Of a DNA stretch of 64,000 nt, positions 22,901-30,882 are shown piece after piece (positions within the stretch are counted from its first letter, which is position 1; each line of letters begins with the position of its first letter). Source of the stretch: Planctomycetota bacterium (GTDB lineage Bacteria > Planctomycetota > Planctomycetia > Pirellulales > UBA1268). The notes under the pieces are model-generated. The model did not search any database. It had not been told where the DNA came from and saw only the letters and a program-made list of their open reading frames with translations. A program made the position numbers and the translations under genes. The stretch lies in the NCBI GenBank assembly GCA_014238855.1, contig JABAAH010000001.1, positions 141,936 to 205,935 of the forward strand, written 5' to 3'.

Positions 22901-23097
22901 GCTGTGATCAATTGTGAAGATGAGTACTCCACAATCGTTTCTGCCAAAACAATTTCAGTAAACGAGTAAATTGACAGCAGAAAGACCACTGACGAAAGCA
23001 AAAACCGTCCAGCACTGTGGCTGATTGAGCGGATCCGATACACAGTCTTCTCTGACACTTTCCTCATTGCATCTGGCACCATTTCGCCAACAGTCAC
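19897..23097 (-). CDS. Large secreted tetratricopeptide-like repeat protein (1066 aa)
   Basis: N-terminal hydrophobic segment; many helical repeats such as LGMVFLDMGRLYQNAA, FSKAHEYFVLAVDIF, LLFYEDKRYHEAVSLGEWL. Confidence 0.7.
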   Translation of the reverse strand: MTVGEMVPDAMRKVSEKTVYRIRSISHSAGRFLLSSVVFLLSIYSFTEIVLAETIVEYSSSQLITALGEKGYHDTAVFVLDKLVQDKGISNSFRIKIPLLRAIERVASVRESSGWLQRIRAYEEARKELEHLLEEQQEQSLLTDATFQLGMVFLDMGRLYQNAASTEYKDFSKAHEYFVLAVDIFVGPRPGQTALKAVENEIEDVEKIIRTYRKQRLITPDDRRALTQFEQSRESLRGRQMQVQLLAAESFSEMAACFEQHSEEWEQSLEHALQRYRDVYEAIPNRSAGLWARLEEGKTLLVLGREKEGQEVLLEITKLPSSKGLIYQLRVKAVDALLSIWLSTPNHGDDEGFDERLRQFVLSDSAASLSDPDALSMKCHTAELLWRRFEASPTTSKSTRDTLLADIRILARDVAKTAGVHAPSARRLLEKLGRKDAAIAGRLSQRFIALYQHAEEVLAQYRKNPTDSKRSEALAELQQILSIAPAKSAEDEGQKLEQLSLLRYQLALLFYEDKRYHEAVSLGEWLTKNSSFDPISKQAAILTLATWQALSEQKNTNWGNDAVAQMGDMASYILHRWPRDQCSVDAADLSIDLAVRKGSFEGIIAVVQGLAEGGPRRDEVLLHGGVSMWHLCQKMADEQAGTTGLSRSECTRQAIRILDEGLLGIDTRSVLQGTALEVAVAAAIARCEIAVSSIDEDSFDLFLLLNQVKYGPWHVLRDASIKLPRPVYEPGLRACLEGFVKVGRYDLARQSFDVLSTNVSSSQEARLRLVGTCVALVEKIINAMQERKEPDSSARLVQEISGDEAELIGELLGFVKDATHQIEVMSWVALSFGRLGVSYDVIGTDDVLVAGVRDAKRKFFLEQSAATIEQILVSNELQGNTQTSWRRELVTVRSSLGQWGEAVKQMRVILCDQKNVKSPFLQQDAADLFQKAARDSPSLEDSQEYFRTAVAGGRVMLATGESVVWGWGGLANRVSKVAFGKRSDLSETMRTLYFESRFRLAACRLEWAQKETNVATKVQLMHDAEADIKIESQLHPGLGGVVFKERFEMLCVGIQQEFLKISESRK

Positions 23098-23148
23098 TTT
23101 ATTTTGAACAACTGCCGCAGCTACTAGATAAGAACCAGAACGTTTACA

Positions 23149-24798
23149 TTATCTTCGTTCTGAACTATTTGAACCGGCAGATAACCAATAAGGAAGCTCT
23201 CCTGCCTTCGGCAATTTACATACTTTTGCAGAATGTATCCCTTCACAGGTACGTACTTTTGACAGCGAATCTTCCGATGGCTCCTGATCGAGACTTAGAA
23301 CACCAATAGCATCGCCGCCAGGTGCTGCGCGTCCTACTGTCATCTGTGCAATATTAACCCCAGTCCCACCAAAAGCCGTACCAACATTTCCTATGATTCC
23401 AGGAACATCCTCATGCATGAAGATGAGAAGTGTTCCGTCGAGATATGCCTCCAGACGATGTCCTTCAAGCTGAACGAGTCTGGGCATTGATCGGCCAAAA
23501 AGAGTCCCTGCTGCACGATGAACATGATCACCAACAACAAGGTCAACAGCCACTACTGAACTAAATGCTCCTGGATCTGTTCTGCTCTGTTCCACAAGCT
23601 CGATCCCTCGCTCACGTAATAACATTTCTGCATTGATGATGTTGACATCTTCGAGCGCTGTTTCAAGCAAGCCTGCAGCAAACGCAGCTGTAATGAGACG
23701 TGTATTACGGGACGCAATTTCTCCTCTGTACGCAATCGAAACAGCTTTTGGCGGCTGATCGTCAAGCTGAGACAACAAAACACCAAGTCTCCAACCAAGA
23801 TCAAGAAAACCACGGAGTGCTTCAAGATCTGCGGGGTCAATCGGGCTTGAGTTCACCGAGTGACGAATAGTACCTGTTCGTAAAAAATCCGTGAGCAGAT
23901 TAACTCCCTCAATAGCCACCTGTGATTGCGCCTCCTCGGTGCTAGCGCCAAGATGTGGCGTTACGAGGACATCTGATCGACCAAAAAGAGGACTCTCTGT
24001 ACATGGTTCTGTTTCAAAAACATCAAGTGCAACTCCGGCAAGCACACCACTTTCCAGACCCTCGAGCAATGCCTCTTCGTCATAAATTCCACCTCGCGCA
24101 CAGTTGACCAGCCGAACTCCGGGTTTGAGCAAGGACAACTCCTCTTTACCAATTAAATGGCGAGTATCATCTGTAAGCGGGGTGTGAACGGTTAAGTAAT
24201 CAAGTTCCGGCAGCATTTCCCGAACACTTCCAAACAATTCAACGCCAAGCTCACCAGCTCTCTCTGCTGCTAGAAATGGGTCATAGACAATCACTCGCAT
24301 ATCGAAAGCACGAGCACGACTAGCTACGGCTTGTCCGATACGTCCCATGCCAACAATACCGAGGGTCTTGCCTGCTAACTGAACCCCCATGTACTTGCTT
24401 CTATCCCAGCGATTTTCACGAAGGCTTGCATCGGCGGGAGCAACATTTCTTGAAAGCGCTAAAAGCAACGTAAACGCATGCTCAGCCGTACTTACAGTGT
24501 TTCCCGCCGGGGTATTCATGACAACAATTCCCTGGCGAGTCGCCGCATGCTTGTCAATGTTATCTGTACCAACTCCAGCACGGACAATGGCACGAAGGCG
24601 ATGATTTCCTGCGAGCACGTCTGCCGTTATTTTAACCCCACTTCGACAAATAGCGCCGTCATGATTGGCCAGTGCTTCCTTTAATTCTTGACCAGACAGA
24701 CCTGTCTTGACCTCATAAGAAATCCCTAATCGGCCAGCCGCATCAAGGAGAGAAAGCCCATCGGGGCTGAGTTTATCGAGCACAATTATCGATGGCAT
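23149..24798 (-). CDS. serA: D-3-phosphoglycerate dehydrogenase
   Basis: IIVLDKLSPDGL, TLGIVGMGRIGQAVASRARAF, NCARGGIYDEEAL, LGASTEEAQ, C-terminal ACT domain EDVPGIIGNVGTAFGGTGVNIAQM. Confidence 0.94.
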   Translation of the reverse strand: MPSIIVLDKLSPDGLSLLDAAGRLGISYEVKTGLSGQELKEALANHDGAICRSGVKITADVLAGNHRLRAIVRAGVGTDNIDKHAATRQGIVVMNTPAGNTVSTAEHAFTLLLALSRNVAPADASLRENRWDRSKYMGVQLAGKTLGIVGMGRIGQAVASRARAFDMRVIVYDPFLAAERAGELGVELFGSVREMLPELDYLTVHTPLTDDTRHLIGKEELSLLKPGVRLVNCARGGIYDEEALLEGLESGVLAGVALDVFETEPCTESPLFGRSDVLVTPHLGASTEEAQSQVAIEGVNLLTDFLRTGTIRHSVNSSPIDPADLEALRGFLDLGWRLGVLLSQLDDQPPKAVSIAYRGEIASRNTRLITAAFAAGLLETALEDVNIINAEMLLRERGIELVEQSRTDPGAFSSVVAVDLVVGDHVHRAAGTLFGRSMPRLVQLEGHRLEAYLDGTLLIFMHEDVPGIIGNVGTAFGGTGVNIAQMTVGRAAPGGDAIGVLSLDQEPSEDSLSKVRTCEGIHSAKVCKLPKAGELPYWLSAGSNSSERR

Positions 24799-24935
24799 AG
24801 TTTGTTTGCACCTGGGCGAGACCAGCACTCCTTAAGTAGGTAGTAGGGACCACAACTAATTTTTAAAAGACGAGACAAAAGCCTTATTGACCTGTGTTAT
24901 TAATAATTCATATCGACAGCACCAACGAACAATAA

Positions 24936-26036
24936 CTACCCGTGCGAGCTTTTAAAATCGCTCATAAATTGGCATAACGCATCAACACCTTCTTCTGGCA
25001 TAGCATTATAAATACTTGCACGAATACCACCCACCGAGCGATGCCCCTTGAGGTCGGAAAGACCCTCTGCTGCGGCGTTCTTGACAAAGGCAGCTTCAAG
25101 TTCCTCTGACGGAAGACGAAACGTCACGTTCATAATTGAGCGGCTTGCAGGGCTTGAATGTCCTCTGAAAAACCCTTCTGAGGAGTCAATGACGCCATAC
25201 ACTTTACTAGCCTTCGTCGCATTGCGTGCTGCAATATGCTCCAACCCACCAACGTCCTTGAGAATCCACTCACATACAAGCCCAAGGATATACACCGCGA
25301 AAACTGGAGGCGTATTCGGCCTTGACCCTTTCTCCACAAATGTCTGGTAGTTCAGCATAGATGGCAATTCTTCTTGTGATCGAGAGAGCAGATCACGACG
25401 AACGACTGCAACAGTGACTCCGGCAATCCCAGCATTTTTCTGGGCACAAGCGTACAGCATCCCATAGTTTGAAATATCTACTGGTCGAGAGAGAAAGTCG
25501 CTTGATGCATCACAAATCAGCGGAACATTTTGAAACGTTGGAAGTGCCTGCCACTGCACTCCTTGAATTGTCTCGTTACTCGTAACGTGGAGATACGCTG
25601 GGTTCTTCGAAAGTGTGATTTCTTCAGCAACAGGCAACCGGTCATAACCATTCTCGGCGCCATCCCAAGCAACATGCGAATTGCCAATTCGGCTGGCCTC
25701 TTTAAGACCACTTTTTCCCCATGTTCCTGTGACAATGTAGTTGGCTTCACCTGAATGACCGGCAAGGAAATTCATCGGCACCATAGAAAATTGAAGGCTC
25801 GCGCCTCCCTGTAGCAATACAACCTCATGATCTTCACCAACACCCAGAAGACTTTTAAGATTTGACAGGGTATTTTCAAGTATTTTATCGAAGGCCTTGC
25901 TTCGATGGCTAATCTCGAGCACCGATGCGCCTACACCCGGTAGGGATAGCAATTCGTCTTGGGCCTTTTCAAGCACTGGCAATGGTAACACTGCAGGCCC
26001 TGCTGAAAAGTTAAATACCCTATCAGCAACCCTCGC
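24936..26036 (-). CDS. serC: Phosphoserine aminotransferase
   Basis: RVFNFSAGPAVLPLPVLEKAQDELL, VVLLQGGASLQFSMVPMNF, YACAQKNAGIAGVTVAVVRRDL, GHRSVGGIRASIYNAMP. Confidence 0.95.
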   Translation of the reverse strand, partial: ARVADRVFNFSAGPAVLPLPVLEKAQDELLSLPGVGASVLEISHRSKAFDKILENTLSNLKSLLGVGEDHEVVLLQGGASLQFSMVPMNFLAGHSGEANYIVTGTWGKSGLKEASRIGNSHVAWDGAENGYDRLPVAEEITLSKNPAYLHVTSNETIQGVQWQALPTFQNVPLICDASSDFLSRPVDISNYGMLYACAQKNAGIAGVTVAVVRRDLLSRSQEELPSMLNYQTFVEKGSRPNTPPVFAVYILGLVCEWILKDVGGLEHIAARNATKASKVYGVIDSSEGFFRGHSSPASRSIMNVTFRLPSEELEAAFVKNAAAEGLSDLKGHRSVGGIRASIYNAMPEEGVDALCQFMSDFKSSHG

Positions 26037-26241
26037 CATGAATTCCTCCGTCGCTGCCTGCTTGTAAATCGAACCAACACCCACCGGCATACCGTAGGCA
26101 TGATTTCGCTCATAGTCTCACGAACACTCGCTCGAAAACACCTTCTTGGAGGAGTTCCGGTGAAGAGCGTAAGAAAACTCTTCTCTTTAGATTACGGCCC
26201 ATCTACCCACATGGTCAACGGGCTGCTGTTTCTAAGCCGAA

Positions 26242-26979
26242 TCATTGAGGAGAGTAAGAGGATCCACCAACTGGAGGCGCAATCGCGATAACTGCCGAGG
26301 GACCACTTGATGAAAGGGTTGCAACTTTCGCAGCAACGGTTGGCTGATTCCGGTCTAATTCGAGGGCCTTTGAATAGTTAACGAGGGCCTGCTGCGTATC
26401 GCCCGAAGACTCTCTAATTTGCCCGAGCGCAACAAGTGCCCTTGGGTTCTCTGGGTCAATCGAAACGGCATCAATCAAGTAGTTTTCAGCATCGAGGTCA
26501 TCTCCTTGCTCGTGACAAAGACGAGCAAGTTCAATTCTGGGCTCAGGGTTCGCCGGCTGTCTTGCAGCCCATTGTTCAAGTTGCGTCGCTGCATCTCCGG
26601 TACGTCCGGTTTCGACGAGCAAGACAGCGAGACCTCGCTGACACGCTGCGTGATCTGGGTCTCTTGCTAAGCAAAGGTGATAATACTGCTCGGCGGTCTG
26701 AAGATCACCAGCCTGACCGAAAAGCTTTGACTGCTGATGGTATGTAGCACCAAGGTTATAAAAACAATCTGCATTCCCAGGCTGCTTTTCAAGAGCTCTC
26801 TGAAACGAATTCGCTGCACCGAGATAATTACCCTGCTCATAGAGGGCAACGCCTTGATTTGAATCAGAGTTTACAAATCGGCCACAGCCGCTATTCGGAA
26901 CTAAGAGACATATGACCACAACAGATATGCTTGGCACTCCAGGAAAAAACAACCCGTCTCGCAAAGTACTGTGCTCCAT
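26242..26979 (-). CDS. TPR repeat lipoprotein
   Basis: LLVPNSGCGRF lipobox-like; GVALYEQGNYLGAANSFQRALEKQPGNADCFYNLGATY TPR units. Confidence 0.8.
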   Translation of the reverse strand: MEHSTLRDGLFFPGVPSISVVVICLLVPNSGCGRFVNSDSNQGVALYEQGNYLGAANSFQRALEKQPGNADCFYNLGATYHQQSKLFGQAGDLQTAEQYYHLCLARDPDHAACQRGLAVLLVETGRTGDAATQLEQWAARQPANPEPRIELARLCHEQGDDLDAENYLIDAVSIDPENPRALVALGQIRESSGDTQQALVNYSKALELDRNQPTVAAKVATLSSSGPSAVIAIAPPVGGSSYSPQ

Positions 26980-27081
26980 GACTCTTTAACAACATGTATA
27001 GCTCATGGAGAGAGGATATCGGGTGCCACTTCCCTGGGGCAATATCGAATGTTTTCCCCTAAAAGCTGACAACCGAGCCGT

Positions 27082-27297
27082 TCACTCGGCTGCAGCACAA
27101 AGAGGCATTACCCGCACATACCCAAGAGAACGCAGCACCGTAAGTATCTCACTGCACGTAGGAAATCGTCGTCCACTTGTCATTTTATATTTTTCGAGGG
27201 CCTGCATAAATTCCACTTCTGCGCCGTCGTACTCTCGCTCACACGTGGCTGGATCAATGGCCCGTGTCTTGGAAGCTATTTCTTTTTCATCTAGCAT
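27082..27297 (-). CDS. Small conserved-looking hypothetical protein
   Basis: 71 aa with good composition: EVEFMQALEKYKMTSGRRFPTCSEILTVLRSLGYVRV; same strand as neighbours, no competing ORF. Confidence 0.6.
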   Translation of the reverse strand: MLDEKEIASKTRAIDPATCEREYDGAEVEFMQALEKYKMTSGRRFPTCSEILTVLRSLGYVRVMPLCAAAE

Positions 27298-27526
27298 CGA
27301 ATCATTTCCCGAGGGTTATTCTCTTAAAACTTCTTACTATGCCTGGTGCTGCAAATGGTTCACCATCATTTGGACCTGATGCGATCAATCAAAAGGATCG
27401 TACCGGTCGGCTAAGAAGTATTGCTCATTCCGACAAGTGCGGGCAGGCAAAATAGAGATTTTTTTAAGAAAAGTCGGATTGTGTCGCTTGCAACAAAAAG
27501 AGCGATCGTGAATTGCGACTGCCGAA

Positions 27527-28162
27527 CTACCGATTACCAAAGTATTTCCGGAGTGCATCTGCTGCCGCGTCCCGGCTTGAACCATCTGACTTGTTCGATT
27601 TTGGTAAATTTCCTGGTTTTGAACGAGATTCGAGGATTTCTTCAACCGCTTTCCCGTGGGAAGAGTCGTCTTTTTCGTCAACAACCTGAGTAGACGAAAT
27701 CATAGTTGTTTCAGCCGCGTCCTTACCCTTCTGACCGCTTGACCCATGAACAACCGCAGAATCGTCATCTGCAGCTTCTAGCGAGCGAGTCGTATCATGC
27801 ATACCGACGGGATCATCGCCTCCAAGCAGTAGTCTGGATATATCTTCCTCGGTTTCCAATTTCGGCTCAGCTGCAATCGCCACCTTGAGTTCCAAGGAGC
27901 CCACACGAACGAGGTCTCCATCGGCCAGTTGTTTTGGCTCGCTAAGTTGCAAGCCGTTCACAAAGGTACCGTTTCTACTACGGAGATCTTCCGCCCAGAG
28001 AACTTCATCTCTTTTGATGATCGCGCAATGTTTTCGACTGACCTCTTCGCTCAGAGGACGCAGATCACATTCTTCTGCACGACCGATAAGTAATTTGTCC
28101 CGTTTCATGGAAATCGCACGTCCGGCACGTTTGCCGGATGCAATTACTAATTTGGCAATCAT
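27527..28162 (-). CDS. FHA domain protein
   Basis: LLIGRAEECDLRPLSEEVSRKHCAIIKRDEVLWAEDLRSRNGTFVNG canonical FHA; acidic/low-complexity C-terminus. Confidence 0.92.
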   Translation of the reverse strand: MIAKLVIASGKRAGRAISMKRDKLLIGRAEECDLRPLSEEVSRKHCAIIKRDEVLWAEDLRSRNGTFVNGLQLSEPKQLADGDLVRVGSLELKVAIAAEPKLETEEDISRLLLGGDDPVGMHDTTRSLEAADDDSAVVHGSSGQKGKDAAETTMISSTQVVDEKDDSSHGKAVEEILESRSKPGNLPKSNKSDGSSRDAAADALRKYFGNR

Positions 28163-28343
28163 ACGACCTAACTCGATAATGACTCATGTTCCAAACCCCA
28201 AGTACGAACCAAAATGATCGGGACAATATATAAACCTTTGGTCCGACTGGTTAACGGTATCAATTAACATCCATAAAGTCCAGCCAGAACGAGAGCCACC
28301 CCCCAAAGCGGTGGCACGATAGCATCGACTTTTCTCATTTTTT

Positions 28344-29168
28344 TCAACGTCTGTTGAGCCACGCCGCGGTTTCGTACCGGTTCGTTCGCGTCATGATGTC
28401 TTTGTTATCTTTTATATAGGAAAGGCCCGTTTCCTGAATGAATTCGCCACCAAGTTGATCTGCCAGGCGTTGCAACCAACCCTCAATAACATCATTGACG
28501 GAGCCTGCTTCACTCTTGATCAAATCCCCAAGCCCCGGATGGCTACCCTCACCTTGTATTTGAGGATTCCTATTCAAAAGAAGTGTTCCGTGTTGCAAGA
28601 CAACGCCAGATAACCGTCGCTGCGCACTTCCAAGAATCTTGCAATCACCAGATGCAGAGGAGGCTAATGGATGTTCTACAACAAGATCTCCGAAGGCCCG
28701 GCGATTGAAGCAATAGAAATTCTGCTCCTGCTCTTTTTTCGCAACCTCAACCATTCTCGCTTTAAGATCACGATTTTTTAATTCTTGGACAAGTGCACTA
28801 TGAACCGCGGAATATAAATCCTCAGTTCGCGTGCTCCAGTTATGACTACTAGGGACCGCCAAACCATATGTAATATCAGTACCATGAATAATTGCACCAC
28901 CCCCACTTGGACGGCGAACAACTGGCCAATGAGCCAAAACGTCAGCTTTGGAAAAGTCTGCTATTTTTTGAAAACAACCAAGCGACACCGTGTGCGGCTG
29001 CCATCCGTACAATCGCATAAGCACGCTATTCGTTTCTTCAGACCGTCTGGCAAGTGCTTCGTCAGCAGCCATATTCAATCCACCAGCTGCGGAAGGGTCT
29101 CGCCAGACACGAAGCCCACTTTTCTGGCTCTCATCTGAATACGGTGAACTGTGGCGTGACAAAGCCAT
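28344..29168 (-). CDS. lplA: Lipoate--protein ligase A family
   Basis: NMAADEALARR, LYGWQPHTVSLGCFQ, VVRRPSGGGAIIHGTDITYGLAVP, KILGSAQRRLSGVVLQHGTLLLN. Confidence 0.88.
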   Translation of the reverse strand: MALSRHSSPYSDESQKSGLRVWRDPSAAGGLNMAADEALARRSEETNSVLMRLYGWQPHTVSLGCFQKIADFSKADVLAHWPVVRRPSGGGAIIHGTDITYGLAVPSSHNWSTRTEDLYSAVHSALVQELKNRDLKARMVEVAKKEQEQNFYCFNRRAFGDLVVEHPLASSASGDCKILGSAQRRLSGVVLQHGTLLLNRNPQIQGEGSHPGLGDLIKSEAGSVNDVIEGWLQRLADQLGGEFIQETGLSYIKDNKDIMTRTNRYETAAWLNRR

Positions 29169-29545
29169 TACCCCCCAATTAATTTATCGTATGCTTCCTG
29201 ATCAAATAATGCATCAAGCTGCTCGACCTCAACAGGCTCAATACATACGATCCAACCACTGCCATAAGGGTCGTTATTAAGCGTCTCAAGCTGACTAGGC
29301 AGTTCTGTATTCACTGAAATTACTTTTCCTGAAATCGGAGCATAGAGATCACTTACAGCCTTCACACTTTCAATCTCACCGAAAGACTCGCCAGCTGTAA
29401 CCGTCGAACCAACGTCAGGCAATTGCATGAAAACAAGGTCAGTCAAAGCTTCAACGGCATACGCTGAAATACCGATTGTCACCGAACCATCATCTTCTAA
29501 TCGTGCCCATTCGTGTGACTTAGCGTAGCGACGAGACTTCTCCAT
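29168..29545 (-). CDS. gcvH: Glycine cleavage system H protein
   Basis: YAKSHEWARLEDDGSVTIGISAYAVEALTDLVFMQLP, GEIESVKAVSDLYAPISG lipoyl-Lys motif; stop overlaps lplA start (TAATG). Confidence 0.95.
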   Translation of the reverse strand: MEKSRRYAKSHEWARLEDDGSVTIGISAYAVEALTDLVFMQLPDVGSTVTAGESFGEIESVKAVSDLYAPISGKVISVNTELPSQLETLNNDPYGSGWIVCIEPVEVEQLDALFDQEAYDKLIGG

Positions 29546-29605
29546 AGTATTTCTCCAAAGGGTAATATGATTGGGAACAGATCAGAATTTAATACGTTTT
29601 GTGAA

Positions 29606-30787
29606 TCATTGATGGGATCTACGATAAAACGGAAGAGTAACAACTTTCACCGGTAGCCGTGCTCCTCTCACCAATGCCTCAAGTTCTTGGCCTGGCTTGC
29701 CAACGGCTCGATCAACAACTGCCAAAGCAATTCCTCGTTCACTTGTTGGTGAGAAACTGCCACTCGTAATCTCTCCACAAACAGATTCAGTACCGTCCTG
29801 TGATAGCTGCACATGATCACCGGTTCGAGCTGCCCGACGTGAATCGAACACAAGACCAACCCGGCAGCGACCGCCTGTACCACGTCGAATTCGAATTCCA
29901 TCAGCGCCAGGGAAATCTCGACTTTCAACATTCACAGCGAATCCGAGGCCAGCTGAAAAAGGGTCTGTTGTTTCACACAACTCGTGACCATACAAAGGCA
30001 TGGCTGCCTCGAGCCGTAGGGTATCTCGACTACCCAAACCACATGGTCCAGTCGTGCTGTGCTCTAACAAACGCTCCCACAGCATAAGGGCGCTCAACGA
30101 ACTCGAAATGATCTCTACTCCATCCTCACCGGTATAACCCGATCGGCTCACCTGAACTGGCTTTCCATCAAATTCAGTTTCTAAAACTCCATAGTTTTTC
30201 AAGGCAGCAACCTTTTCAAGAATTCCAGAGCTAAAAATGTTTCCTAATGGCCCCTCAAGGATGCCGTCCTGATTACGACCAAATACCCGTGGCCCCTGTA
30301 CAGCAATCATCGCTGTTTCTTCTGTCGTGTCATGAAGCCTGACACCTTCTTGCGGCAGACATGCTTTGAGCCAGCGAACAACTCGCGGCCGATTACTGGC
30401 ATTTACCACAATCGAGAATCGCTGACCGCCATCCTCAGAATTGCCGAGCCGGGCCACAATCGCATCATCGAGTATGACGGGCTCACCATCAAATTGAACC
30501 GTTTCTTGAGTACTGTCGACGCCGGTTATTAACGTATATCTAGATCGACCTACAGATAAATCACGAACCTGCCGGGTCAACATGGACTCCAGCCACTCAG
30601 CCGCCTGATCGCCTTCTACGGTAACTCTTCCCATATGCGATACATCAAACAGACCGACGCCTTCTCGAGTTCCAAGATGCTCAGACACAATCGATGAATA
30701 TTGGACAGGCATCGACCAACCCGCAAAGTCCACCATGCGACCGTGATTCTGTTTGTGCCATTCAAAAAGTGGTGTTTGCTGCAACAT
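29606..30787 (-). CDS. gcvT: Aminomethyltransferase, glycine cleavage T protein
   Basis: TPLFEWHKQNHGRMVDFAGWSMPVQYSSIVSEHLGTREGVGLFDVSHMGR. Confidence 0.95.
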   Translation of the reverse strand: MLQQTPLFEWHKQNHGRMVDFAGWSMPVQYSSIVSEHLGTREGVGLFDVSHMGRVTVEGDQAAEWLESMLTRQVRDLSVGRSRYTLITGVDSTQETVQFDGEPVILDDAIVARLGNSEDGGQRFSIVVNASNRPRVVRWLKACLPQEGVRLHDTTEETAMIAVQGPRVFGRNQDGILEGPLGNIFSSGILEKVAALKNYGVLETEFDGKPVQVSRSGYTGEDGVEIISSSLSALMLWERLLEHSTTGPCGLGSRDTLRLEAAMPLYGHELCETTDPFSAGLGFAVNVESRDFPGADGIRIRRGTGGRCRVGLVFDSRRAARTGDHVQLSQDGTESVCGEITSGSFSPTSERGIALAVVDRAVGKPGQELEALVRGARLPVKVVTLPFYRRSHQ

Positions 30788-30882
30788 TGTGTTTCTTGAA
30801 TCCGTTTAAATGAGCTTCTGAACGATTGGGCAGACACTATGAAATCATTGGAACCTGATTGTACGAGTTCTTGCAGAAGCAA

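Noticed and set aside
30788-30882. Glycine riboswitch upstream of gcvT
   Set aside because: Only about 95 bp to rnr and no recognisable aptamer; would need an Infernal search.
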